The position numbers and the translations under genes are program-made. Positions 1 through 7,333 of a stretch of DNA of 18,730 bases are shown here, in pieces. Position 1 is the first letter of the stretch. Each line of letters opens with the position of its first letter. The stretch is from JBBSJV01 sp038256935. GTDB lineage: Bacteria; Patescibacteriota; JACMRA01. Where the stretch lies: positions 1 through 18,730 of the forward strand of contig JBBSJV010000018.1 in assembly GCA_038256935.1 (NCBI GenBank), given 5' to 3'. Below the pieces are notes generated by a model. That model worked only from the letters and a program-made list of their open reading frames with translations. It was not told where the DNA came from and ran no database searches.

Positions 1-1
1 A

Positions 2-1096
2 CTATCTAGTAATACTCTTTTTTACCATTCTTTTGCTCACCACCCCTTAAGAATGGGTCTTGAATCCGTTCAAAGTACAACAGAATTATTGTCCTTACAA
101 TCTGAGTCTCTACAAACTAAAGTTAACCAAGAACTGGTTTTATCCAATTTCTTAGCCTGTCTTTTCCATGACATTGTAATTGATTCAAACATTACCAATT
201 CACCAGCTAACTCCGATGATATCTATGAGCAGTACCGTACTACTAGATTATCTTTTCACGTTCGAAACGAAGCCAAATCTGCTCAAAAAGCAAAAGAGTT
301 TTTACTTACCCAAAAGTCCAATTTAAATAGTTTACGAATAGATAATGCCCATTTATCAGATCTTGTAGATGTAGCAATTATTTCAACCCAAGTAAATAGA
401 AGTAGTTTGAGACAAGTTGCAAACCAGCAGATCCAATCAATTCTTAGCACAGAGAATATTAGCGAGTACGATTTGGATAAGATTTTTGTAATTTTAAGTA
501 CTTGTCTACATGACCTTGGAACTCTACCTAAAGACTATGAGAGCTATATCTACAGTGCTTTACAAGTCTTTTTTGAAGAATCACTTTTTCCAATGCTCAT
601 CACTATGAATTGCGGGGATGAAACCCTCGAAAAAGTTTACGATTCAAGCCAAGATAATAATCCAAAACAAGCTTTTGTATTGATAAAAAAATGGCTCAAC
701 GAATCAGCTGATAAATTTAATTCAGTCATAACTATCTCTAGAGCGGAAGAATTAATTGCCATAAAATACAGCGCGTTTATGGATTTTCAACCTAGTTTTA
801 TTGATCGAGTAATGGCAAATTTTTTCAATCTCAAAGCCATGGTCAATGACAATTTAGTTCAATTATCTCCAGAACAGGAAGCCAAAAAACAATTAATTCT
901 AAATCTTTTTGATAAATTTCATATCAATCAAGAGAGATTGGATTTCTTGCACAATATGAATCAAAAACTAAAGATCGCTGGTAATAAGCACAAAAATATA
1001 AATAAGGTTCTTACTGATCTCAAAAAATTCTCCCACAACAACTTAGTAAAAGTAAAACAAGAATTATTGCAGGGCCCAGATCAATCCTTAACTTAA
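2..1096 (+). CDS. HD-superfamily phosphohydrolase-like protein, 5' end outside window
   Basis: The reading frame is open back to base 2, so the ATG at 53 is probably internal and the true start lies upstream. Upstream codons 20-43 read FYHSFAHH, matching the YHN-x-x-H opening of HD hydrolases related to the predicted phosphohydrolase family COG4339. From the ATG at 53, residues 33-44 (FLACLFHDIVID) give the HD motif, and NEAKSA (72-77) matches the family's NE-x-x-SA helix. Residues 149-163 (STCLHDLGTLPKDYE) align with the family's DADL-x-x-LG-x-x-x-x-Y segment, but the metal-binding Asp there appears replaced. About 170 C-terminal residues match nothing I recognise. Family substrates are poorly known; members are assumed to be metal-dependent phosphohydrolases. 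The gene converges on the HAD gene with a 6-nt gap. The family call is moderately sure; retained activity is doubtful. Confidence 0.6.
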   Translation, partial: LSSNTLFYHSFAHHPLRMGLESVQSTTELLSLQSESLQTKVNQELVLSNFLACLFHDIVIDSNITNSPANSDDIYEQYRTTRLSFHVRNEAKSAQKAKEFLLTQKSNLNSLRIDNAHLSDLVDVAIISTQVNRSSLRQVANQQIQSILSTENISEYDLDKIFVILSTCLHDLGTLPKDYESYIYSALQVFFEESLFPMLITMNCGDETLEKVYDSSQDNNPKQAFVLIKKWLNESADKFNSVITISRAEELIAIKYSAFMDFQPSFIDRVMANFFNLKAMVNDNLVQLSPEQEAKKQLILNLFDKFHINQERLDFLHNMNQKLKIAGNKHKNINKVLTDLKKFSHNNLVKVKQELLQGPDQSLT

Positions 1097-1102
1097 AATA
1101 CT

Positions 1103-1735
1103 TTATAATCTAGATATTATTTGGACAATCCTTTGAGATTTATAAACTAACCAATCTGGCTCATATTCTCGTAGTTTTTTTGCTGAATTAAACCCCCAGT
1201 TTACAGAAATCACTTTCACGCCATTATCTCTTGCTGCTAGAATATCTTTGACTTCATCTCCTATATAAATTGTCTGATCAGGATTTAGGTTAAATTTATT
1301 GATTAGTTTTTTCATAGCTTTTGATTTGGAACTGAGGTTTCGCCTACCAATTATAATATCAAAACAATGATCAATCTCATGGTATTTTAAAAATTTTTTG
1401 ATAATAGTAGTTGTATTGTTTGAAAATATATACAAGTTGTGACCATTTTTATAAAGCTGCAAAATTACTTCCTTCATCCCAGCATGCATTTTGATACTTG
1501 CAATATTACTCGACATTTTATTTTGTAACAAAAAAGCCATCAGTAGTATTTTCCATAGCTTATACTTACCAATTAAACTTTCGAAAGTGTCATTTTTTAA
1601 TTCTTTGACTTCGTATAATGATAGTTCTTTTTCGCCAAATCTTTTATTTAAAGTATTAAACTCACCGCTCATAAACTCAAAAGTATCGGCAATCGTACCG
1701 TCAAAATCAAAGATAATTGTTTTTATTTTAGACAT
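1103..1735 (-). CDS. HAD-family hydrolase (phosphoglycolate phosphatase-like)
   Basis: This is a 210-residue haloacid dehalogenase superfamily phosphatase. Motif I is FDFDGT at residues 9-14 (nucleophile Asp10, general acid Asp12). Motif II is IFSNNT. A lysine lies in the KSKAMKK stretch, and motif IV is IGDEVKD. A helical cap domain lies between motifs I and II, as in subclass IA enzymes such as Gph. Phosphate monoesters are the expected substrates; the exact one cannot be read from sequence. I prefer the ATG at 1735 over an ATG/GTG-type start 24 bases upstream because the Rossmann strand begins right after it. It is transcribed divergently from pnp, with 67 bases between start codons. No Shine-Dalgarno is visible. 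It converges on the HD gene. Confidence 0.85.
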   Translation of the reverse strand: MSKIKTIIFDFDGTIADTFEFMSGEFNTLNKRFGEKELSLYEVKELKNDTFESLIGKYKLWKILLMAFLLQNKMSSNIASIKMHAGMKEVILQLYKNGHNLYIFSNNTTTIIKKFLKYHEIDHCFDIIIGRRNLSSKSKAMKKLINKFNLNPDQTIYIGDEVKDILAARDNGVKVISVNWGFNSAKKLREYEPDWLVYKSQRIVQIISRL

Positions 1736-1802
1736 GTTAATTGACAAAAGTGTAACCAAAAGAAACCAATACTTAATTGATTAGTCAACTTTTACTATTA
1801 TT

Positions 1803-4331
1803 ATGTTTCAACAAGTACCAATTGTCCACCAAATTGATTACCACGGCCAAATATTAAGATTAGAAACTGGCCTTTTAGCCAAACAAGCCACAGCCAGCGT
1901 TGTCGCAACGTTAGGTGAAACCACAGTCATGGCAAATGTCGTTGTAGGCAAACCAACCAATATGGATTACTTTCCCCTACAAGTCATCTACGAAGAAAAA
2001 TTTTATGCCAGTGGAAAAATCAAAAGTAGTAGATTTATCAAACGTGAAGGACGTCCCAGTGATAATGCAGTCTTAACTGGGCGAATGATTGATCGCTCTC
2101 TAAGATCACTTTTTGATAGCAATGTCAGAAACGATATCCAAGTCATTATTACAGTTTTGAGTTTGGATGAGACCAACACCCCTGATCTAGTAGGAGTCTT
2201 AGCTGCTTCCAGCGCTCTAAAAATTGCCACCAAAGACTTTGCAGGTCCTGTTTCAAGTATCCGTATCGGATTGGAGGCAAACACTCCTCAAAAGCAAATC
2301 ACAGAGTATCTAAAACACCAGATCAATACCACTGATGATTTTAATGAAATCAAAGATGCTCTGATCGAAGCTTCTAGAGTTTTGGATATATCACAAGAAG
2401 AAGACAAAGAACTAATCCGTATTCTGGCTCGCAGTTTAGCCGCTAAAGATGCTGAATGGGCTAGGTTTTTCTCAGACATCTACAAACAAACTGATCGTTA
2501 CAAACCAGAAGAGCTGCGCACCGCTTACCAATCTGATTATTTGCCAATCGTTAACCCTAGTTATCATGCTCAGCAAAGCTCAGTTTTGGATCTGATTGTC
2601 TCTGGAGATGGTGACAATATCATGATGCTGGAGGCTGGAGCAAACATTATCAGCGAAGAAGAAATCGGTATCTGTCTGGATATTGCAGCTGATGAGTTGA
2701 AGGTGTTAACTAACTTCCAATCAGATTTTATAAACCTTGCTCGCCAAAACGGCATGTTGGGTGTCGATAGCTTACATGTAATCACCCCTGAGCAAAAGTT
2801 TTATACCTACTGGGAGCAATTTAGAACTCAATTAGAAGCTTGCAGTTATGGCCATGGCACCAAAGAAAAACGAGCCGAGGCTATGGGTGCTTTTAGAACC
2901 CTTCACTTTGGCAATATCAAAACCCTCCAAGATATTGTTTATAATGAAAATATCGAGACAGAAAGCAGCCTTAGAGAGTTTTTAGTCTCTCACCAAAATG
3001 CAGAAGCTGATTCCAAATATCAATTTGATCTGACAGTTGCTCAAAACCTGATCGATCTTTGCGATGGGCATTTAGATCAACTATCCAAAATTCAACCAGA
3101 ACTGGAAAAAGCTATGGATACCGCTGTTAAAAACATGGTCCATGAAAAAATATTAGAACAAGAAGAGAGAATTGATGGCCGCAAACTGGATGAAATCAGA
3201 CCAATTACCTGCCAAATCGATGTCCTGCCTCGTGTTCACGGTTCTAGTTTATTCACAAGAGGTGAGACTCAAGTTTTAAACATCTTGACCCTTGGCAGCA
3301 TGAGAGATGCACAAACAATTGATGAGATGGAAGATTTTGAAGAAGTCACCAAAAGATATCTTCACCACTACAATTTCCCATCCTACTCTGTTGGAGAAAC
3401 TGGTCGCTATACAGGTCCAGGAAGACGTGAAATAGGTCATGGAGCTTTGGCTGAAAAAGCTTTGCTTCCAGTTCTACCTACTGAAAGTGAATTCCCCTAC
3501 ACCATGAGATTAGTTTCTGAGTGCTTGGGATCAAACGGGTCTACTTCTATGGCTTCAACTTGTGGTAGCACTTTGAGTTTATTAGCTGGTGGTGTACCAA
3601 TCAAAGACGTAGTGGCAGGTATTGCTATGGGATTAGTTTTGGATTTTAGTACTGGCAATTTCAAGGTCCTTACTGATATTCAAGGAGCTGAAGATCATCA
3701 TGGTGATATGGATTTCAAAGTCACAGGAACTGCTACTGGAGTCACAGCTATTCAATTAGATAACAAAGTAGCAGGTCTAACTCCTAATATTTTGAAACAA
3801 GCCTTGATTGAAGCCAAAGCTGGTAGACTATTTATCATCAACAAAATGCTTGAAGCTATTGAAGCACCAAGGTCAGAGATCTCTACTTATGCTCCTAGAG
3901 TACTCACTACAACCATACCTTCAGATAGAATTGGAGATGTAATCGGGCCAAGTGGAAAGATCATCAAAGGCTTGATTGCTAAATACGACGTAGATATCGA
4001 TATCGAAGACAATACTGGTAAAACTCTTATCTACGGTAAAGACAGTCAAAAAACTCAGGCAGCCTTAAATAAAATACTACAGATTATAAAAGAATTTGAA
4101 ATCGGAGAAATTGTGGCTGGTAAAATCTATCGCATCGAGACCTACGGGGCTTTCGTAAAGATCATGGAAGAAGGAAGTGAAACTGGTAAAGAAGGATTAA
4201 TCCACATCTCAAATCTATCTGATAAGAGAGTCAACAAAGTCGAAGATATTGTTAAAATTGGTGATATCGTAAAAGCTAAAATCATCGAAATCAAAGACAA
4301 TGGTCAGATGAGTCTAGCAGTTGTGCAATAA
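1803..4331 (+). CDS. pnp: Polyribonucleotide nucleotidyltransferase (PNPase)
   Basis: PNPase degrades RNA 3'->5' by phosphorolysis as a trimeric ring. Domains in order: first RNase PH-like domain (about 10-290), helical domain (about 300-450), catalytic RNase PH domain (about 456-690), KH domain (705-765, GPSG loop at 715-718) and S1 domain (767-842). The catalytic half has RGETQ (486-490), SNGSTSMAS (577-585) and the acidic GDMDFK segment (634-639). At 842 residues it exceeds the usual ~700. About 90 extra residues (roughly 158-250) split the first RNase PH domain between SSIRIG and the SSVLDLIVSGD strand, and the helical domain is also longer than usual. The start follows the AT-rich string ACTATTATT with no Shine-Dalgarno. 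A repeat island follows the stop. Confidence 0.97.
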   Translation: MFQQVPIVHQIDYHGQILRLETGLLAKQATASVVATLGETTVMANVVVGKPTNMDYFPLQVIYEEKFYASGKIKSSRFIKREGRPSDNAVLTGRMIDRSLRSLFDSNVRNDIQVIITVLSLDETNTPDLVGVLAASSALKIATKDFAGPVSSIRIGLEANTPQKQITEYLKHQINTTDDFNEIKDALIEASRVLDISQEEDKELIRILARSLAAKDAEWARFFSDIYKQTDRYKPEELRTAYQSDYLPIVNPSYHAQQSSVLDLIVSGDGDNIMMLEAGANIISEEEIGICLDIAADELKVLTNFQSDFINLARQNGMLGVDSLHVITPEQKFYTYWEQFRTQLEACSYGHGTKEKRAEAMGAFRTLHFGNIKTLQDIVYNENIETESSLREFLVSHQNAEADSKYQFDLTVAQNLIDLCDGHLDQLSKIQPELEKAMDTAVKNMVHEKILEQEERIDGRKLDEIRPITCQIDVLPRVHGSSLFTRGETQVLNILTLGSMRDAQTIDEMEDFEEVTKRYLHHYNFPSYSVGETGRYTGPGRREIGHGALAEKALLPVLPTESEFPYTMRLVSECLGSNGSTSMASTCGSTLSLLAGGVPIKDVVAGIAMGLVLDFSTGNFKVLTDIQGAEDHHGDMDFKVTGTATGVTAIQLDNKVAGLTPNILKQALIEAKAGRLFIINKMLEAIEAPRSEISTYAPRVLTTTIPSDRIGDVIGPSGKIIKGLIAKYDVDIDIEDNTGKTLIYGKDSQKTQAALNKILQIIKEFEIGEIVAGKIYRIETYGAFVKIMEEGSETGKEGLIHISNLSDKRVNKVEDIVKIGDIVKAKIIEIKDNGQMSLAVVQ

Positions 4332-4378
4332 CTTGCTTAAAAATACATTAAAAAAAGCCCTGTCATCCTAATAGATGC

Positions 4379-4408
4379 TGTCATCCTGAACTTGTTTCAG
4401 GATCCCCT
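4379..4408 (+). repeat. Hairpin repeat, copy 1 (GTC head, 8-bp stem, CTTGT loop)
   Basis: TGTC is followed by stem arm ATCCTGAA (4383-4390), loop CTTGT and the perfectly complementary arm TTCAGGAT (4396-4403), then CCCCTG. The right flank (TGGTGGCTAATTAA) is shared, diverged, with copies 2 and 3, so the mobile or duplicated unit extends to about 50 bases here. Confidence 0.9.
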
Positions 4409-4426
4409 GTGGTGGCTAATTAACAA

Positions 4427-4558
4427 TCAAACCGAAAGTCCTTATCATCATGAAAGAGCCTTGTCATCATAGAAGAACGCATTCATTCAAGAAGAACCCC
4501 GTCATACTGAAAGAACATTTTCATCTTTAAATGAGCTTGTCATCCTGAACTCGTTTCA
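4427..4558 (+). repeat. Degenerate tandem array with exact 19-nt period
   Basis: TCAT begins at 4445, 4464, 4483, 4502, 4521 and 4540, an unbroken 19-nt spacing. The units share a rough consensus TCATCMTGAAAGAACCTTG; TCAT is invariant and the right half varies. A weaker unit may precede (TCAA at 4427). The last unit is the left arm of hairpin repeat copy 2, and a similar 18-nt step (4363 to 4381) leads into copy 1. The array therefore looks derived from the hairpin's left arm. Function unknown. Confidence 0.7.
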
Positions 4559-4567
4559 GTATCCCCT
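4538..4567 (+). repeat. Hairpin repeat, copy 2 (CTCGT loop, one stem mismatch)
   Basis: TGTC, arm ATCCTGAA (4542-4549), loop CTCGT, arm TTCAGTAT (4555-4562). One C-T mismatch breaks the stem, suggesting a decaying copy or one half-way to the ATACTGAA/TTCAGTAT stem seen at 7207. The flank CCCCTGAGTTGGCAAGTTAA matches copy 1. Confidence 0.85.
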
Positions 4568-4610
4568 GAGTTGGCAAGTTAATCTTCAATCAATAAATTC
4601 AAATATTCAT

Positions 4611-4639
4611 GTAGGGGTATGCCTCTGGCTTCCCTTTTT
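4611..4639 (+). repeat. Second hairpin family, copy 1 (GGGGTATGCC...GGCTTCCC, T5)
   Basis: GTAGGGGTATGCC pairs across a TCT loop with GGCTTCCC, followed by TTTTT, so it looks like an intrinsic terminator. The same motif with a different loop (TTTA) occurs on the minus strand at 11738-11716, followed by GTTTT. Confidence 0.6.
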
Positions 4640-4663
4640 GCTTCCCCATATTTAAAAAATAAA

Positions 4664-4707
4664 CTTAGCTACCTCAGAGGATTTCTCAGCTTCACTTCAA
4701 AATGACA
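4664..4707 (-). repeat. Hairpin repeat, copy 3 (diverged stem, same flank)
   Basis: On the minus strand TGTC is followed by a 23-base imperfect hairpin (4703-4681): ATTTT/GAAAT arms, tandem G-A mismatches, AG/CT, and a five-base loop. The flank CCTCTGAGGTAGCTAA clearly matches copies 1 and 2, which identifies it as a family member despite the changed stem. Confidence 0.65.
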
Positions 4708-4893
4708 GGCTTTTGATAATTTTAAAAATTGAAAATAATTCAGACACGTCTTAGGATCTCTCACCTTACTCGAGATAACAATATTTTTAAGACTATGGTT
4801 AATTTAAATTTATCCAAATCCAAACCCCCTTTTCTCCTCCCAAATCCCACCAATATCCTTGACAATATCCTATAAATCAATTTTCATCACAAT

Positions 4894-5361
4894 ATGCCAC
4901 ATTTCCTTACTAAAAAAGGTTTAATTGAGATCGAAGTAGAGCTTAAGAAGATCAATGAAGTTGATTTACCAGCTACTCTAGAGTCTGTTAATTCTGCCAG
5001 ACAAGAAGGAGATCTTCGCGAAAACGCTGCTTATCAAACAGCTCTCAAAGTTAAAGATGAACTAACTACTCGCCAACAAGAGCTTGAAGAAATCCTTAAA
5101 GATTATCAAATCATCGAGCAAACTGTATCCAAAGGTGCTGCCTTAGTTCAACTAGGATCAACTGTGAAAGTAGTTTATACTGAAGAAAACCTTGAGTACA
5201 AGTTTACAATTGTAGGTACTAGCGAATCTGATATCTTGGCAAACAAAATCAGTAATGAATCTCCAATCGCACAAGCTATTTTGAATAAAAAAGTCGGTGA
5301 TATTGCCAAATTCAAAGCTCCAAAAGGTAAATTAGAAGTTAAAATATTAGAAATCAAATAA
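4894..5361 (+). CDS. greA: Transcription elongation factor GreA
   Basis: GreA binds the secondary channel of RNA polymerase and stimulates cleavage of backtracked transcripts. The 155-residue length is normal. The N-terminal coiled coil spans about residues 5-75, with the acidic tip EGDLRENAAY (38-47) carrying the Asp and Glu that hold Mg2+ in the polymerase active site. The C-terminal FKBP-like domain (about 80-155) contains the VQLGSTVKV strand and the SNESPIAQAILNKKVGD helix typical of the family. It leads a tight operon, with the rplU start only 2 bases past its stop. A TATAAA box lies 17 bases upstream of the ATG, so the leader would be short; no Shine-Dalgarno is present. Confidence 0.96.
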   Translation: MPHFLTKKGLIEIEVELKKINEVDLPATLESVNSARQEGDLRENAAYQTALKVKDELTTRQQELEEILKDYQIIEQTVSKGAALVQLGSTVKVVYTEENLEYKFTIVGTSESDILANKISNESPIAQAILNKKVGDIAKFKAPKGKLEVKILEIK

Positions 5362-5363
5362 TT

Positions 5364-5765
5364 ATGTCCATAGTAATAGTTTCTGGATCGAAACAATATG
5401 TTGTAGAGCCCGGTCAAAAAATCGCAGTTGATTACTTAAAATCAAACAAAGTTGGTGATGTCATCGATATGCCTGTACTTTTTGCCTTTGGCAGCGATAG
5501 TGATAAATCCACTGTCCAAGTCAAAGTATTAAGTCACGAAAAAGATGAGAAAATCAGAGTAGTAAAGTACAAAGCTAAATCTAATTACCACAGACAATAT
5601 GGTTTTAGAGCAATGAAAACTGTTCTTGAAATCATGGGTGAAGCTGTCAAAAAAGCTCCTGCTAAAGCAAAAGCTACCAAAACTGATGAAACAGTTGCTG
5701 AAGCTAAGCCAAAAGCTACAAAGACTTCTACAAAATCTAAAACTACAACAACCAAATCTAAATAA
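5364..5765 (+). CDS. rplU: 50S ribosomal protein L21
   Basis: L21 binds 23S rRNA in the large subunit. The first ~100 residues carry the family core: SGSKQYVVEPGQKIAVDYL at the N-terminus, a V-L-x-F-x-S turn, and YKAKSNYHRQYGFRA, the conserved basic segment that contacts rRNA. After residue ~97 comes a tail of ~35 residues made almost only of Lys, Ala, Thr and Ser, which probably is a disordered rRNA-binding extension. It follows greA by 2 bases and precedes rplQ by 8, so co-transcription is near certain. The usual neighbour rpmA (L27) is absent here. Confidence 0.93.
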   Translation: MSIVIVSGSKQYVVEPGQKIAVDYLKSNKVGDVIDMPVLFAFGSDSDKSTVQVKVLSHEKDEKIRVVKYKAKSNYHRQYGFRAMKTVLEIMGEAVKKAPAKAKATKTDETVAEAKPKATKTSTKSKTTTTKSK

Positions 5766-5773
5766 CAATTATT

Positions 5774-6136
5774 ATGCGCCATCTCAAGAAAACTAAGAAA
5801 CTCAAAAGGACAGAAGAAGGAAGACGTAAATTATTCGTTGATCTTTCTAATGCAGTCATCGAGTCAGGTCAAATCGTGACTTTTCAAACCAGAGCAAAAT
5901 GGTTTAGACCAAAATTTGAAAGACTCATTACTCATATCAAAAAAGCAGGAGAAGACAAAAACCTAGCTTACAGAAGAGTAAGACCATTTTTAAAAGAATC
6001 TACTGCTAGAAAATTAGTCGAGCAAATCGCTCCTAAATATCAAGAAAGGAACGGAGGGTATCTTCGCATCCTACATTTCCAAGAAAGATTTTCCACTTTA
6101 GATAAAGTTGTTGTAAGTCTAGTTGAAGAAGCTTAA
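5774..6136 (+). CDS. rplQ: 50S ribosomal protein L17
   Basis: L17 lies near the peptide exit tunnel on the large subunit. The 120-residue protein has the signature start MRHLKK-x-KKLKRTEEGRRKL, the TRAKWFRPKFERLIT helix and the C-terminal GGYLRI segment seen in all L17 proteins. It normally follows rpoA in the alpha operon; here it sits between rplU and rplM, so the usual order has been broken. Spacing is 8 bases to rplU and 10 bases to the rplM ATG. Confidence 0.95.
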   Translation: MRHLKKTKKLKRTEEGRRKLFVDLSNAVIESGQIVTFQTRAKWFRPKFERLITHIKKAGEDKNLAYRRVRPFLKESTARKLVEQIAPKYQERNGGYLRILHFQERFSTLDKVVVSLVEEA

Positions 6137-6146
6137 TATATATTTC

Positions 6147-6614
6147 ATGTCCACTAAAATCATCAATAAAGTAATTACAGGGTCAACTAAGACTCATAGA
6201 CCAAAATTAGAAGCTGGTCATATTCGCGATTGGTATATCTTAGACGCATCTAAAATGCCTCTTGGAAGATTATCAACTATCGCTGCAAACCTATTATCAG
6301 GTAAAAATAGAGCTGACTATGCTCCTGATGTTGATATGGGTGCTTGTGTTGTCATTATTAATACTAGTAAAACAGTTTTAACTGGAATGAAGCCAAAATA
6401 CAAAACCTATATGCGCCACTCTGGTCGCCCTGGTAGTATGAAAGGAAGAACATTTGAAGAGCAAATGGCACTAGATTCTACAAGACCAGTCTATAGCTCA
6501 GTTAAGCACATGCTTCCAAAAAATAGATTACAAGATATCAGAGCCAACAACAGATTACATTTATTCGATGGTGAAGAACATAACTTTACTCAAAAATTAA
6601 TCCCTGCCAATTAA
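6147..6614 (+). CDS. rplM: 50S ribosomal protein L13
   Basis: L13 is an early assembly protein of the large subunit. I chose the ATG at 6147 (MSTKIINK) over an in-frame TTG at 6123, which would overlap rplQ. After a ~26-residue extension the core begins with WYILDASKMPLGRLSTIAANLL, followed by GKNRADYAPDVDMG, the TGMKPKYKTYMRHSGRPGS segment and a MLPKNRL motif, all diagnostic. rpsI (S9), nearly always the next gene in bacteria, is missing; rpsL follows 11 bases later. Confidence 0.96.
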   Translation: MSTKIINKVITGSTKTHRPKLEAGHIRDWYILDASKMPLGRLSTIAANLLSGKNRADYAPDVDMGACVVIINTSKTVLTGMKPKYKTYMRHSGRPGSMKGRTFEEQMALDSTRPVYSSVKHMLPKNRLQDIRANNRLHLFDGEEHNFTQKLIPAN

Positions 6615-6625
6615 ACTTATATATT

Positions 6626-7039
6626 ATGCCAACTATTAATCAACTTATCAGAAAAGGAGGAAGAAAAAAAGTTACTAAAAAGAGTAAATCTCCAGTACTT
6701 GGAATTCGCTGGAACAGTATCCACAACAAACCAATGGTTAGCCAAGCTCCATTTATGAGAGGTGTTTGTACCAAAGTATACATCTCTACTCCTAGAAAAC
6801 CTAACTCAGCCAATCGTAAAGTTGCTAAGGTAAAGCTTTCTAACAAAATTGAAGTCATCGCTTACATTCCAGGTATCGGACACAATCTACAAGAACACAG
6901 TGTTGTAATGATCCGTGGGGGCCGCGTGAAAGATCTTCCAGGTGTACGTTACCATATCGTACGTGGAAAACTTGATACAGCTGGTGTCAAAGATAGAAAA
7001 CAAAGTCGTAGTAAATACGGTGCTAAGAAACCTAAATAG
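6626..7039 (+). CDS. rpsL: 30S ribosomal protein S12
   Basis: S12 lines the decoding centre and controls accuracy. The 137-residue form carries the short insert near residues 25-40 also seen in Firmicutes. Core motifs are STPRKPNSANRKVAKVKLSN (54-73), GHNLQEHSVV and GGRVKDLPGVRYHIVRG, ending KQSRSKYGAKKPK. Residue 57 is Arg where most bacteria have Lys (E. coli Lys42 of the mature protein); Lys-to-Arg there is a classic streptomycin-resistance change. The second hot-spot Lys in GGRVKDLPG is unchanged. The usual partners rpsG and fusA do not follow; a hairpin terminator does. The stop is TAG, unusual within this operon. Confidence 0.97.
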   Translation: MPTINQLIRKGGRKKVTKKSKSPVLGIRWNSIHNKPMVSQAPFMRGVCTKVYISTPRKPNSANRKVAKVKLSNKIEVIAYIPGIGHNLQEHSVVMIRGGRVKDLPGVRYHIVRGKLDTAGVKDRKQSRSKYGAKKPK

Positions 7040-7081
7040 AGTTTATATTGGTTACTAATTTTCTACTATTCAAACCACAAA

Positions 7082-7112
7082 TGTCATCCCGTACTCGTTA
7101 CGGGATCTTTTT
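7082..7112 (+). terminator. Hairpin repeat copy 4 acting as terminator of the ribosomal operon
   Basis: TGTC, arm ATCCCGTA (7086-7093), loop CTCGT, arm TACGGGAT (7099-7106), C, then TTTTT. It sits 43 bases past the rpsL stop. Compared with copy 1 the stem changed at two pairs (T-A to C-G and A-T to T-A) with both arms compensating. Shape and T-run fit an intrinsic terminator. Confidence 0.75.
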
Positions 7113-7202
7113 ATTATCTGACATTTTCTTTCTTATCTGACTATTTAGCATCTATCGTCGCCATCCCTGTAAGTGTCAATTTATTCGCTGACAATTTTAA
7201 TC

Positions 7203-7228
7203 TGTCATACTGAACTCGTTTCAGTATC
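7203..7228 (+). repeat. Hairpin repeat, copy 5 (ATACTGAA stem, CTCGT loop)
   Basis: TGTC, arm ATACTGAA (7207-7214), loop CTCGT, perfect complement TTCAGTAT (7220-7227), followed by CTTTTCTCT. The third stem pair is A-T where copy 1 has C-G, again with both arms changed. Confidence 0.9.
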
Positions 7229-7252
7229 TTTTCTCTATTAATATAAGTAACA

Positions 7253-7278
7253 GACCCTGAAATAAATTCAGGGTGACA
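7253..7278 (-). repeat. Hairpin repeat, copy 6 (ACCCTGAA stem, TTTAT loop)
   Basis: On the minus strand: TGTC, arm ACCCTGAA, loop TTTAT, arm TTCAGGGT, C. Head, stem length and loop length are conserved, but the loop sequence differs from CTYGT. A TTTAT loop is also found in hairpins at 10754-10768 and 10882-10900 near the tRNA genes. Confidence 0.85.
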
Positions 7279-7333
7279 CATAGATTCTGTCATTAAAATA
7301 ATTAACATCTACAGGGATGACATCACTAGACCA

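Larger units (their letters stand above)
4332..4893. repeat. Gene-free repeat island between pnp and greA
   Basis: No plausible gene lies in these 562 bases. They hold two plus-strand hairpin repeats (4379-4408, 4538-4567), two related minus-strand copies (4664-4707 and a degenerate one at 4756-4779), a 19-nt periodic array (4427-4558) and a separate GTAGGGGTATGC hairpin (4611-4639). A possible -10 for greA (TATAAA, 4871-4876) lies 17 bases before its ATG, without a matching -35. Confidence 0.85.
7161..7319. repeat. Imperfect long inverted repeat enclosing two hairpin repeats
   Basis: CCATCCCTGTAAGTGTCAAT (7161-7180) reappears inverted and diverged at about 7298-7320 (minus strand TCATCCCTGTAGATGTTAAT). 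The arms enclose hairpin repeats 5 and 6. The island ends about 15 bases before the glycoside-hydrolase-like ORF. Confidence 0.6.

Noticed and set aside
4427..4558. 19-nt array as a CRISPR
   Set aside because: Units are contiguous without spacers, the repeats are degenerate, and there are no cas genes.
4859..4876. TTGACA plus TATAAA as a greA promoter pair
   Set aside because: The boxes are only 6 bases apart; only the TATAAA is plausible as a -10.
5529..5782. Minus-strand ORFs over rplU
   Set aside because: They are shadows of the Lys/Ala-rich rplU tail with no independent coding evidence.
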